NCBI GenBank assembly: GCA_007125125.1
Contig: SLDT01000027.1
Coordinates: forward strand, 1-32,854
Direction: 5' to 3'
DNA: 32,854 nucleotides
Source of the DNA: Gemmatimonadota bacterium
GTDB taxonomy: Bacteria; Gemmatimonadota; Gemmatimonadetes; Longimicrobiales; Gaopeijiaceae
This document shows positions 13,591 through 21,441 of this stretch, piece after piece. The position numbers and the translations under genes were made by a program. Under the pieces are notes generated by a model. That model did no database searches, was not told the origin of the DNA, and saw nothing but the letters and a program-made list of their open reading frames with translations. Position 1 is the stretch's first letter; each line of letters begins with the position of its first letter.

Positions 13591-15030
13591 TTAGCCGGGA
13601 AGCTCGGCAAGCCCGAAGCGGGCCCGACGCGAGCTGGCCGCAATCCCGCTTCCCCGCGTGATCAGGGGTCCGAGGACGGCCATGGTGAGAAATAGGGCCA
13701 CGATTTCCAGCTGGAACACCACGAGGTACCCGGCGCCTGGCCCCGAAACCCCGGGTCCTAGGCGCCCGGCCTCGGCCAGCGTCGCGAAGCTGTCCCGAAT
13801 GACTCCGCCACCGAGAATCGCCACGCCCATCGCGGTTGCCTGCATGGCGCCCCAGGCACCGACGGCCAGTCCGTTGCCTTCCGTCTCGTGCAGGTCCATT
13901 GCAGCCGTGAGGGTGCCGACAAGGAAGAGCCCGCCTCCCGCTCCGATGAGCGTGGCACCGGCCTGGAGCAGAAGCGGTGATCCGAAGGGTCCCGACACGA
14001 GAATCAGGAGGAAGGCGACAACGCCGAGCAAGGCTCCGAATGCCGCGAGGCGACAGGCATCCGTTCCACGCTGAAGGAGTCGCGCGCTCCAGGCGAAGGC
14101 CACAACCGCTCCCAGCGCGGTCAATGCGGTCAGGAAGGAGGTCGCACCCACCTCCATGCCGAGAACTTCTCCTCCAAAGGGCTCGAGGAGCACCTCCTGC
14201 ATTGAGAATCCGGCGGCGCCGAGTCCCACGGCAATCAGGAGGCGGGTTGCGCGACCACCCCGGGAGAAGCGTCGCCACGCAGCAGCGAAGCTGGAGGGCT
14301 CGGCAGGCGCCCGGGCGCGGGCCGGATCGCGCGCCTCCTGCTTCCAGAGCGCCACGACGTTCAGGGCGACCGTCACCACTGCCGCTCCCTGCACGACACG
14401 GATGAGGCGAATGGGATCGAAATCCGCGAGAAGCCAGGCGAATGCCGTCCCCGCGATGATCATCCCGAACAGCAGAAAGAGATAGAGAAGAGCCACGACC
14501 CGTGGGCGTTCCTCGGGTCGAGCCAGGTCGGTCGCAAGCGCCAACCCCGCCGTCTGGACAGTGTGTGCACCGACTCCCACCAGGAGAAAGGCCAGCCCGG
14601 CCCCCGCGACCCCCACCCACGCCGGGCCTGAGTGCCCCCCGCCCAGCACCAGGAGCGCAAAGGGCATGATCGCGAAGCCGCCGAACTGGATGAGCGTGCC
14701 AAACCAGAGGTAGGGGACACGTCGCCAGCCGAAGGCCGAGCGGTGCACATCGGACCGAAACCCGATCAGGGCTCTCAGAGGAGCCAGGAGGAGCGGAAGC
14801 GCAATCATCGCGGAGACGAGAAGCGCACCGACCCCGAGCTCCACGATCATCACTCGGTTCAGCGTCCCGACGAGGAGGGTCAGTGCCATCCCCACGGACA
14901 CCTGGAAGAGTGCGAGTCGCAGGAGGCGCGGCAGGGGCAGGCTTTCGCTCGCCGCATCCGCGAAGGGGAGCCAACGCGTGCCGATGCGGGTGAGCATCCC
15001 CGCACCCGGGGGAAGCGTCTTCGTCTTCAC
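13591..15030 (-). CDS. lhaA: LhaA/PucC-type BCD-family MFS protein, LH1 assembly factor
   Basis: This 479-residue polytopic membrane protein has about 12 hydrophobic segments and the BCD-family (bacteriochlorophyll delivery) signatures LNRVMIVELGV, LLAPLRALIGFRSD, GWRRVPYLWFGTLIQFGGFAIMPFA and SMQEVLLEPFGGEVLGM. LhaA assists LH1 assembly, probably by handling bacteriochlorophyll. The frame is open from 15075, but a GTG at 15028-15030 preceded by TGAGGAGCAT is the better start: the same bases contain the bchF stop codon. In most purple bacteria bchM precedes lhaA, whereas here bchF does. It is followed by the split H-subunit genes, as expected for lhaA-puhA. PucC is the paralogous alternative, but the neighbourhood favours LhaA. 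Confidence 0.9.
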   Translation of the reverse strand: MKTKTLPPGAGMLTRIGTRWLPFADAASESLPLPRLLRLALFQVSVGMALTLLVGTLNRVMIVELGVGALLVSAMIALPLLLAPLRALIGFRSDVHRSAFGWRRVPYLWFGTLIQFGGFAIMPFALLVLGGGHSGPAWVGVAGAGLAFLLVGVGAHTVQTAGLALATDLARPEERPRVVALLYLFLLFGMIIAGTAFAWLLADFDPIRLIRVVQGAAVVTVALNVVALWKQEARDPARARAPAEPSSFAAAWRRFSRGGRATRLLIAVGLGAAGFSMQEVLLEPFGGEVLGMEVGATSFLTALTALGAVVAFAWSARLLQRGTDACRLAAFGALLGVVAFLLILVSGPFGSPLLLQAGATLIGAGGGLFLVGTLTAAMDLHETEGNGLAVGAWGAMQATAMGVAILGGGVIRDSFATLAEAGRLGPGVSGPGAGYLVVFQLEIVALFLTMAVLGPLITRGSGIAASSRRARFGLAELPG

Positions 15031-15037
15031 ATGCTCC

Positions 15038-15538
15038 TCACGACGGGACCCCCATGAGTGGAGTCTGTTGCTCACTGCGCCGGGCCGCTCGCAGCTTCAG
15101 CACGAATTGCAGCGCATTCACGGTGTAGGCCGCATAGGCGGCCAGAGCGAGCCACGTGAGGGCGACCGGGCCCAGCATCGGGACGACCAGCCCGACGAGG
15201 TATGCCGTGTGCAGGGCAATCACACCCATGCTCACGACATCTTCCCAGAAGAAGGGTGCCGCGAAGAGCCATTGGCCGAAGACCTCCTTCTCCCAGATTG
15301 ATCCGGTCACCATGATCAGATAGAGCAGGGCGGTCTTCACGACGACCGAGGCTACCGCGATCGCATAGCCTTCGCCCGTCATGAGAAACCGGACCAGAAG
15401 CACGACGCTCGCGAGCATGACGATGAATTGCAGAGGCGCAAGGATCCCCTGTACAAGAGTCCAGGGAGAACGGTCGCGCCGAAGACGCTCCTCCGGGGTG
15501 TACAGGGCTCGCATCTGCTGTCGGGCCACCTTGAACAA
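15038..15538 (-). CDS. bchF: BchF, 3-vinyl (bacterio)chlorophyllide hydratase
   Basis: The 166 residues match BchF: ALYTPEERLRRDRSPWTLVQ, then several hydrophobic segments, including LYLIMVTGSIWEKEVFGQWLFAAPFFWEDVVSM and ALHTAYLVGL. BchF hydrates the C3 vinyl group to 1-hydroxyethyl, the substrate later oxidised by BchC. The longest frame starts at TTG 15536-15538 with TGAGG just upstream; an ATG at 15512-15514 would give an equally plausible 158-residue protein. The gene is first in a minus-strand operon behind a TTGACA-N18-TATACT promoter. Its stop sits inside the ribosome-binding site of lhaA, so nothing remains of the bchNBHLM block that usually follows bchF. Confidence 0.93.
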   Translation of the reverse strand: MFKVARQQMRALYTPEERLRRDRSPWTLVQGILAPLQFIVMLASVVLLVRFLMTGEGYAIAVASVVVKTALLYLIMVTGSIWEKEVFGQWLFAAPFFWEDVVSMGVIALHTAYLVGLVVPMLGPVALTWLALAAYAAYTVNALQFVLKLRAARRSEQQTPLMGVPS

Positions 15539-15599
15539 GCCTCAAATGGTTAGGGTTGTGAGCCACGGCCGCCGGAGTCAGGGCTCCCGTCGTCCCGTC

Positions 15600-15629
15600 A
15601 GTATAGGGGTCGTTCGGGAAGATTGTCAA
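15600..15629 (-). promoter_or_regulatory. Strong sigma70-like promoter of the bchF-lhaA-puh operon
   Basis: On the minus strand TTGACA (15629-15624) is followed by an 18-bp spacer and TATACT (15605-15600). This is the best promoter match in the window. The -35 box is one arm of the PpsR palindrome at 15624-15641. Confidence 0.7.
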
Positions 15630-15641
15630 GGATCCTTGACG
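15624..15641. promoter_or_regulatory. PpsR operator shared by the divergent bchF and aerR promoters
   Basis: TGTCAAGGATCCTTGACG contains a perfect 16-bp palindrome (15625-15640), with TGT-N12-ACG against the TGT-N12-ACA consensus. Its left arm supplies the bchF -35 box, and its right arm TTGACG (15636-15641) could serve as -35 for aerR. One dimer or tetramer bound here could control both directions. Confidence 0.7.
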
Positions 15642-15805
15642 TACAGCAATCTGGACAGTATTTCAAGAGAGTTGAACGCCTCCCGCCGGCATCGGCGCGG
15701 AAGCCGCCTTCGGATCGCGGCGCGACCCGGGTCAGCCGGTCAAGCAGAAGACCCGGGCTCGCGAGGGACATCCGAGTTCTCTACGAGCGCGATGGGGAGA
15801 AGTCC

Positions 15806-16609
15806 ATGAAGAGGGAGATCCGGCAACACCAGGAGCGTCGCGGCACCCGGGCATGGACTGGCACAGCGCTTCACCCATCGGATGGAAGGCTCGAGATCCA
15901 GCCCTGGAAGCATCCTAAGCTATCCTCGCCCGCCCCTCAGACCATCGAGCCGGAAGACCTGGAGCGGTTCATCGAGATCGCCCTCGAGTTCGACGATGCC
16001 GCCCTCGATCGCTTCGTCGCCTCCCTGATCCGTCGGGGCATCCCGGGCGAGCACATCCTCACTGACCTGATTCCTCCCGCGGCGCGCGAAATGGGCGCGC
16101 GCTGGGAACGTGACGACTGCAACTTTCTCGAAGTCACGATCGTGCTTGGACGCCTGCAACGCCTCGTCCGCGCAGCCCTGCTCGAATCCGGCCAGGGCGA
16201 GAGCACCGGACCCGAAAGCCCTCATGCTCCATCCATACTCCTCGGGGTGCTGCCCCACCAGCAGCATACCCTCGGACTGGTCATCGCCTCCAATTTCTTC
16301 CGGTCCCGAGGATGGGTCGTGTCCATGACCCCCTCTCACCCGGGAGAACGGCCGTCGTCGAGGGTCGCAAGGAGTCGATTCGACGTCGTGGCCTTCTCCC
16401 TGGCGACGCCCAGCTGCCTCTCCGAGGTCGAGAAGGAGATCCGGCTCGTGCGCAACGGCTCGAAGAACTCGCGCATCCGGATCATTGTCGGCGGTGGACT
16501 TCTCGAGCGGGCCCCGGAAGCCGCCGACGGACTCGGAGCAGACGCGATCGTGATCGACCCACAGAGGGCACCGGAAATCGCCGAGGCCTTCCTGTTCAAG
16601 GGAGTTTAG
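15806..16609 (+). CDS. aerR: AerR/PpaA, B12-binding antirepressor of PpsR
   Basis: The 267-residue protein has an N-terminal helical B12-binding cap (about 45-130: ERFIEIALEFDDAALDRFVASL, AAREMGARWERDDCNFLEVT) and a C-terminal Rossmann-like B12 domain starting at ILLGVLPHQQHTLGLVIASNFFRSRGW. His151 and His154 lie in the PHQQHTLG motif, where AerR-type proteins place their cobalamin-ligand histidine. In Rhodobacter AerR/PpaA binds cobalamin and antagonises CrtJ/PpsR. The start ATG 15806 follows GGGGAGA; the frame is open back to 15623 but only through the promoter region. It lies directly upstream of ppsR, the usual pairing. Light sensing by B12 is inferred from the family. Confidence 0.87.
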   Translation: MKREIRQHQERRGTRAWTGTALHPSDGRLEIQPWKHPKLSSPAPQTIEPEDLERFIEIALEFDDAALDRFVASLIRRGIPGEHILTDLIPPAAREMGARWERDDCNFLEVTIVLGRLQRLVRAALLESGQGESTGPESPHAPSILLGVLPHQQHTLGLVIASNFFRSRGWVVSMTPSHPGERPSSRVARSRFDVVAFSLATPSCLSEVEKEIRLVRNGSKNSRIRIIVGGGLLERAPEAADGLGADAIVIDPQRAPEIAEAFLFKGV

Positions 16610-16773
16610 ACGATTGTTATTCTGTCATGGTCCTCCAGATGGCCGGAGCAATCAGGCTCTCTTCTTCTGGCTCGGCACCCGTTCTGGTACATGTCGCAAC
16701 CAGCCTCGGGAAGTGAGGGAGTGCGACGCGGAGGGAGGTGGGGCCCTTGCTAAGAACTGGACGAGATACCGTC

Positions 16774-18174
16774 ATGGATGCTGAATCTCAAGAGAGATCG
16801 GTCGTCGACCGACTCATTCAGGCATCGTCGGACCTGGCGCTTCTCCTGACGGAAGACGGCATGATTCAGGAGGTGCACCTGGGCCGTGCCTTTGCCCGGG
16901 AACGGACGGACGCGTGGCTCGGCCGCCGCTGGTCGGACACCGTGACCCTGCCCACGAGGGACAAGGTCGTCAACCTCCTCGACGAGGCGAAGAGCACCGG
17001 AACCTCGCGCTTTCGCCAGGTGAACCAGGTCTTTGCCGACGGGGCCGAGATTCCCGTCAGCTTCACCGTGGTCCGTCATGACCGTGATGGATTCCTCCTC
17101 GCGCTCGGAAGGGACCTGCGGACTCTCTCCCAGCTCCAGCAGCAACTCGTGGACGTGCAGCAGGCACTCGAGCGGGACTACTGGAGGCTCAGGCAGGTCG
17201 AGACTCGCTACCGCACCCTCTTCCAGGAGTCGTCCCAGGCGGTACTCCTGATCAGCGCCGCAACTCGCCGCGTTGCCGATGCGAACGATGCAGCGGGACG
17301 CGCGCTCGGCATCCCGCTGCGAGATGTCCTCGGGGCCCGCCTGCCGGACGAGCTGCCGATCGACACGGCCGAAGCCGAAGAGGTCCGGCGTCTGCTCGAA
17401 GCGGTCTCGGAAGGAGCCCGCGTCGAGCCGCTTACGGTTCACCTCAAGGACCAGGAGCCGTGTCTGCTCGACGCATCCCTGATCCGGGAAGATGGCGAGA
17501 ACGTCCTTCTCGTGCACCTTCGCCCGGACTCCGCAGTCGAGCCCGGGCTGACCGATCGCGATCGCGCCAACCTTCTCCTTCTGGATCGGGTTCCCGATGC
17601 GTGGATCGTCACTGATCACGAAACCCGGATCCTGAGTGCGAACCGCACCTTCCTCGAACTCGCCCAGCTTTCGCGAGAAGAAGATGCAATCGGAGAGAGC
17701 CTGAGCCGCTGGCTGGGCAGGCCGGGAGCCGATGTGACGGTCCTCCTTGCGAGCCTGGAGAAGTTCGGCGTCGTGCGACTCTTCCCGACCACACTTCAGG
17801 GCGAGCTGGACATGGAAACGGAGGTGGAGCTCTCGGGCACGATCACCTCCGAGCTGGAGTCACCCCGGATCGGCCTCGTCCTTCGAAACATCGGGCGGCG
17901 GCTCACGTCTTCTACTGCCTCTGCCGAAGCCAATCGGGACCTCGGTCGATTCCTCGACGAGCTGACCTTCCGAGTGGGGAGAGCTCCGCTCAAGGAACTC
18001 ATTCAGGACACCGTCGGGAAGGTGGAGGCCCACTTCATCGAAGCTGCCCTTGAAATGACCGACGGAAACCGCACGGCCGCCGCCGAACTCCTCGGCGTCA
18101 GCCGACAGAGCCTTTACACGAAGCTGAACCGGTACAATCTGGAGGGTCCCACCGGGGGACTCGAGACGAGCTGA
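16774..18174 (+). CDS. ppsR: PpsR/CrtJ, PAS-domain repressor of photosynthesis genes
   Basis: The 466 residues (from ATG 16774; a GTG at 16738 would add 12) show an N-terminal PAS domain (about 12-115), a Gln-rich coiled linker (LSQLQQQLVDVQQALERDYWRLRQ), two further PAS domains (about 150-255 and 266-375) and a Fis-type helix-turn-helix at the C-terminus (GNRTAAAELLGVSRQSLYTK, from about residue 431). PpsR binds TGT-N12-ACA and represses bch, crt and puc-type genes under air; such sites occur in this window. The only cysteine is C230; the recognition-helix region has none, unlike the redox-active Cys of Rhodobacter CrtJ/PpsR. A clear intrinsic terminator follows the gene. Confidence 0.93.
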   Translation: MDAESQERSVVDRLIQASSDLALLLTEDGMIQEVHLGRAFARERTDAWLGRRWSDTVTLPTRDKVVNLLDEAKSTGTSRFRQVNQVFADGAEIPVSFTVVRHDRDGFLLALGRDLRTLSQLQQQLVDVQQALERDYWRLRQVETRYRTLFQESSQAVLLISAATRRVADANDAAGRALGIPLRDVLGARLPDELPIDTAEAEEVRRLLEAVSEGARVEPLTVHLKDQEPCLLDASLIREDGENVLLVHLRPDSAVEPGLTDRDRANLLLLDRVPDAWIVTDHETRILSANRTFLELAQLSREEDAIGESLSRWLGRPGADVTVLLASLEKFGVVRLFPTTLQGELDMETEVELSGTITSELESPRIGLVLRNIGRRLTSSTASAEANRDLGRFLDELTFRVGRAPLKELIQDTVGKVEAHFIEAALEMTDGNRTAAAELLGVSRQSLYTKLNRYNLEGPTGGLETS

Positions 18175-18187
18175 CCGCCGGCGCTGC

Positions 18188-18217
18188 GCGTCCCGCGTGG
18201 CGGGATGCCTTTTTTTT
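18188..18217 (+). terminator. Intrinsic terminator after ppsR
   Basis: GCGTCCCGC (18188-18196) pairs with GCGGGATGC (18200-18208), with one G-T wobble, across a GTG loop. Eight T residues follow at 18210-18217. It separates aerR-ppsR transcription from the bchG operon. Confidence 0.85.
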
Positions 18218-18226
18218 CCACACAAC

Positions 18227-18244
18227 CGTCCATTCTTCTTGACA
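18227..18244. promoter_or_regulatory. Near-consensus PpsR site and -35 box upstream of bchG
   Basis: CGTCCATTCTTCTTGACA differs from TGT-N12-ACA at one defining base. Its right arm TTGACA (18239-18244) is a perfect -35 hexamer; 17 bp later stands AAGATT (18262-18267), a weak -10. It lies just after the ppsR terminator and so should drive bchG-bchP-crtE. Confidence 0.55.
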
Positions 18245-18304
18245 GAGCACGCCGTACTCTCAAGATTACAACGAGGGCAGAACCGATGGCCGGCCCCCAG
18301 TGCC

Positions 18305-19156
18305 GTGCTCGAACTCTTCAAGCCGATCACCTGGTTCCCGCCCATGTGGGCCTTCCTCTGCGGCGCCGTCTCAAGCGGAGTCTCCCTGGGAGACCGTTGG
18401 GGAGTCGCCCTTCTGGGCCTTCTCGTGGCCGGCCCGCTGGTCTGCGCGGCGAGCCAGGCCATCAACGACTGGTATGACAGGGAGGTAGACCGGATCAATG
18501 AGCCCGAGCGACCGATTCCATCCGGCCGGATTCCCGGTCGCTGGGGCCTTGGCCTCGCCCTGCTCTGGACCGGCGTCTCAGCGGGTGCCGGGTTCTTCCT
18601 CGGGACCTGGGGATTCGTTGCGACACTCCTTGCCCTCGCCCTCGCGTGGGGCTATTCGGCACCGCCCTTTCGATTCAAGCAGAATGGCTGGGTCGGCAAC
18701 CTGGCTGTCGGAATCTCCTACGAAGGACTCGCATGGATTACCGGCGCTGCCGTTCTTCTTGGCGGAGCCCTTCCGGGAAACGACATCCTTCTCATCGCGC
18801 TGCTCTACAGCCTCGGAGCTCACGGGATCATGACCCTGAACGACTTCAAGGCGATTGAGGGCGACCGCATCTCCGGAATCCGCTCCCTCCCGGCGACCCT
18901 TGGTCCCGACCGAGCCGCTCAGGTGGCTTCCGGCGTTATGGTGGCAGCCCAGAGCATCGTGATTCTCTTCTTTCTGCTTCGAGGACAGATGTGGCACGCC
19001 GGGGGCATCGCGCTTCTCCTCCTCGCACAGATTGTCTTCATGGGCTGGTTCATGGCGCGTCCGCGGGAGCGCGCCCTCATCTTCAGCGGGGCAGGCGTTC
19101 CGCTCTACGTGGCAGGAATGATGATCGCCGCCTTCGCCCTGCGGGCGGGTGTCTGA
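18305..19156 (+). CDS. bchG: BchG, bacteriochlorophyll synthase (start unresolved)
   Basis: A polytopic UbiA-family prenyltransferase that esterifies bacteriochlorophyllide a with geranylgeranyl or phytyl diphosphate. The conserved LELFKPITWFPPMWAFLCGAVSSG, NDWYDREVDRINEPERPIPSGRI (first Mg-diphosphate motif) and NDFKAIEGDRISGIRSLP (second motif) are all visible. The frame is open from 18197, but that GTG sits in the ppsR terminator loop. The best start signal is GAGGGCAGAACCG before ATG 18286, which is out of frame by one base; deleting one C from the CCCCC tract at 18294-18298 would give MAGPSAVLELF. I therefore report the in-frame GTG 18305 as a conservative start and suspect a one-base indel. 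Confidence 0.9.
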   Translation: MLELFKPITWFPPMWAFLCGAVSSGVSLGDRWGVALLGLLVAGPLVCAASQAINDWYDREVDRINEPERPIPSGRIPGRWGLGLALLWTGVSAGAGFFLGTWGFVATLLALALAWGYSAPPFRFKQNGWVGNLAVGISYEGLAWITGAAVLLGGALPGNDILLIALLYSLGAHGIMTLNDFKAIEGDRISGIRSLPATLGPDRAAQVASGVMVAAQSIVILFFLLRGQMWHAGGIALLLLAQIVFMGWFMARPRERALIFSGAGVPLYVAGMMIAAFALRAGV

Positions 19157-19250
19157 GCCATGCTGTCCGCCTCATCTCCCTCCCGCCAACTGGCCACAAG
19201 ACCGACCCGCACCGCTCGTGGATCACGCGTACCCAAGTAGAGAGAATGAC

Positions 19251-20441
19251 ATGACTGATCACTTCGATGCCGTGGTTGTAGGTGGTGGCCCCGCCGGCGC
19301 CACCGCGGCACATGAACTGGCCCTGGCGGGTCACCGCGTGGCGCTCCTTGACCGAGCTGGTCGCATCAAGCCATGCGGAGGAGCCGTTCCACCTCGCCTG
19401 CTCGATGCTTTCGACGTCCCGGAAGACCTCCTCGTGAACCGTGTCGACACGGCACGGATCCTGGCCCCCTCGGGACGCCATGTGGACATTCCCGTTGGTG
19501 ACGGCTTCGTCGGCATGGTCGATCGGGGTCCCTTCGACGAGTGGCTCCGTCAGCGCGCGGTTCGCGCCGGCGCAGAAAGGGTGACCGGCAGCTTCAACCG
19601 GGTCGAGCGCAAGGACGACGGCACGACGCTCGTCCACTACACCGAGGGTGCCAGTCGCAGGGGAGCGGAGAAGAGTCTGTCGACACGCCTCATCGTAGGG
19701 GCCGACGGCGCGCTTTCCAAGGTTGCCAGGCAGGAGGTACCGAGAGCATCGGAGGGAGAGTTCGTTTTCGCCTATCACGAGATCATCGAATCCCCCCCGA
19801 CAGAAGACGAGAGCTTCGGTGCTGCCCGCTGTGATGTCTACTATCAGGGCGACCTCTCGCCTGACTTCTATGCCTGGGTCTTCCCCCACGGGCACACCAC
19901 CTCGGTCGGGACCGGTTCGACGGTGCGTGGATTCGATCTTCGTGGCGCCGTGGCCTCCCTGCGCGCTACGACGGGAATGGACCGGGAAGAGACGCTACGA
20001 AGCGAGGGAGCCCCCATCCCGATGAAGCCCCTGCCCCGTTGGGAAAACGGGCGTGATGTGATTCTCGCGGGCGATGCCGCGGGTGTCGTCGCCCCCTCTT
20101 CCGGCGAGGGGATCTTCTATGCCATGACCGGAGGCCGCCTTGCCGCCGAGGCAGGCTCGGAGTTCCTTCGCACAGGTCGCGCTCGGGCCCTTGCCCGGGC
20201 TCGGCGGCGGTTCCTCCGAGGTCATGGTGCGGTCTTCTTCATCCTCGGAGTCATGCAGCGCTTCTGGTACTCCGATGATGGTCGCAGGGAGCGATTCGTC
20301 GCGATCTGCCGGGACCGGGACGTTCAGGAGCTCACCTTCGAGGGCTACATGCACAAGGAGCTGGTTCGGGCGCGCCCTCTTGCCCATGCCCGGATCTTTT
20401 TCAAGAACATCGGCCACCTCACGGGACTGGTCTCGCCATGA
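19251..20441 (+). CDS. bchP: BchP, geranylgeranyl (bacterio)chlorophyll reductase
   Basis: A 396-residue flavoprotein with the FAD-binding motif VVVGGGPAGATAAHEL at residues 7-22, the KPCGGAVPPRLLDAF segment typical of geranylgeranyl reductases, VDRGPFDEWLR, and the second FAD motif AGDAAGVVAPSSGEGIFYAM. It reduces the geranylgeranyl tail stepwise to phytyl. The start is ATG 19251, where homology begins; the frame is open from 19149, but that part has no family resemblance and overlaps bchG. The gap from bchG is 94 bp, and its stop overlaps the crtE start (ATGA at 20438-20441). The bchG-bchP pairing is standard in purple bacterial clusters. Confidence 0.94.
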   Translation: MTDHFDAVVVGGGPAGATAAHELALAGHRVALLDRAGRIKPCGGAVPPRLLDAFDVPEDLLVNRVDTARILAPSGRHVDIPVGDGFVGMVDRGPFDEWLRQRAVRAGAERVTGSFNRVERKDDGTTLVHYTEGASRRGAEKSLSTRLIVGADGALSKVARQEVPRASEGEFVFAYHEIIESPPTEDESFGAARCDVYYQGDLSPDFYAWVFPHGHTTSVGTGSTVRGFDLRGAVASLRATTGMDREETLRSEGAPIPMKPLPRWENGRDVILAGDAAGVVAPSSGEGIFYAMTGGRLAAEAGSEFLRTGRARALARARRRFLRGHGAVFFILGVMQRFWYSDDGRRERFVAICRDRDVQELTFEGYMHKELVRARPLAHARIFFKNIGHLTGLVSP

Positions 20442-21385
20442 GCCCCCCTCCACCGCCGTCGGTCGCACCGCGACCGGGGCCCGTGTCGCCCCCGCAAGCT
20501 CGCCGGCCGGACACCGAGTCCCAGACGCCCGCCCTCTTTCGCGCGCGCATGCTTCCTCCGCTCATCCAGGAACTGGAACGGTCCATGGAGTTCGACTCCG
20601 GGCTCCCCCCGGCGATTCGTCGGGCTGGCCGTGAGGCTGTGGGCCTCGAAGGCTCGAGACGAGGAAGCCTCTGGCGGCCCCTCCTCACGCTCGCGGCCGA
20701 GCGCGCCTGCGGCGGCGAGGACACGCGCGCACTCGGCGTCGCGGCAGCCATCGAGCTGACGCACACGGCATCCCTGGTGCTCGACGACCTCCCCTGCATG
20801 GACGACGCCGAGGAGAGGCGAGGCAGTCCGGCCACCCATTGCTCGATCGGTCCGGCTGCCTCGATGCTTCTCGCGATCGGGCTCCTGGGCCGCTCGGCCG
20901 AACTCCTTGCCGCAGCCCCCCGCGGAGGGGCTCGCCTCGTGAGGCGGTGGGGTGCTGCCTTCGGGCTCTCCGGAATGGCCGGGGGCCAGGCGGTGGATGT
21001 CACCGGCGCCTTTGAGAGGGGTGGCGCCGCGCGCCGGCTTCACCGGCGCAAGACGACGGAATTGTCAGCCCTTGCCGTCTGGAGCGGCTCGGTTGTCGCG
21101 AACGCCTCGTCCGACACCCAGGCGCGCCTGTACCGCTTCGGACGCGACCTCGGGTGGGCCTATCAGCTCGCCGACGACGCCCGCGACCTGGACGAGGATC
21201 GGGACCTCGGCCGTGGCCCCGGGGGACGCTCGCCAGCTCGTCAGTCGCACCGACTTCTGCGCCGCAGCCTCACGCACCTGCAGGGTGCCGGCCCCGATCT
21301 CGACCCTGCCGGGATCGAACTCCTTCGGCACCTCGCGCTCGAGATTGTTCGGCCCCCCTCGGCACCTGCCCCTATCTCCCGCTGA
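20438..21385 (+). CDS. crtE: CrtE-type geranylgeranyl diphosphate synthase
   Basis: A 315-residue trans-isoprenyl diphosphate synthase with a Pro-rich N-terminal stretch of about 25 residues. The first Asp-rich motif is LVLDDLPCMDDAEERRG, with DDLPCMD as the DDx4D form typical of bacterial GGPP and FPP synthases; GMAGGQAVDV follows, and the second Asp-rich motif is QLADDARDLDED. It makes the C20 precursor for carotenoids and for the bacteriochlorophyll tail, so its coupling to bchP and bchG is functionally sensible. It overlaps bchP by 4 bp and is the last gene of the PGC side; tspO converges on it 56 bp away. FPP synthase is the alternative, but the context favours CrtE. Confidence 0.88.
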   Translation: MSPPPPPSVAPRPGPVSPPQARRPDTESQTPALFRARMLPPLIQELERSMEFDSGLPPAIRRAGREAVGLEGSRRGSLWRPLLTLAAERACGGEDTRALGVAAAIELTHTASLVLDDLPCMDDAEERRGSPATHCSIGPAASMLLAIGLLGRSAELLAAAPRGGARLVRRWGAAFGLSGMAGGQAVDVTGAFERGGAARRLHRRKTTELSALAVWSGSVVANASSDTQARLYRFGRDLGWAYQLADDARDLDEDRDLGRGPGGRSPARQSHRLLRRSLTHLQGAGPDLDPAGIELLRHLALEIVRPPSAPAPISR

Positions 21386-21441
21386 GAAGGCCGCGCCGGA
21401 CGCAGGAGCGAGTCTCGCCTCTTCCTGATCCTTCCGGGGGT

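Noticed and set aside
13457-14974. A 505-codon minus-strand open frame overlapping lhaA in another frame
   Set aside because: It is Arg/Gly/Ser-rich without hydrophobic periodicity, and lhaA in the alternate frame has the full BCD-family signature.
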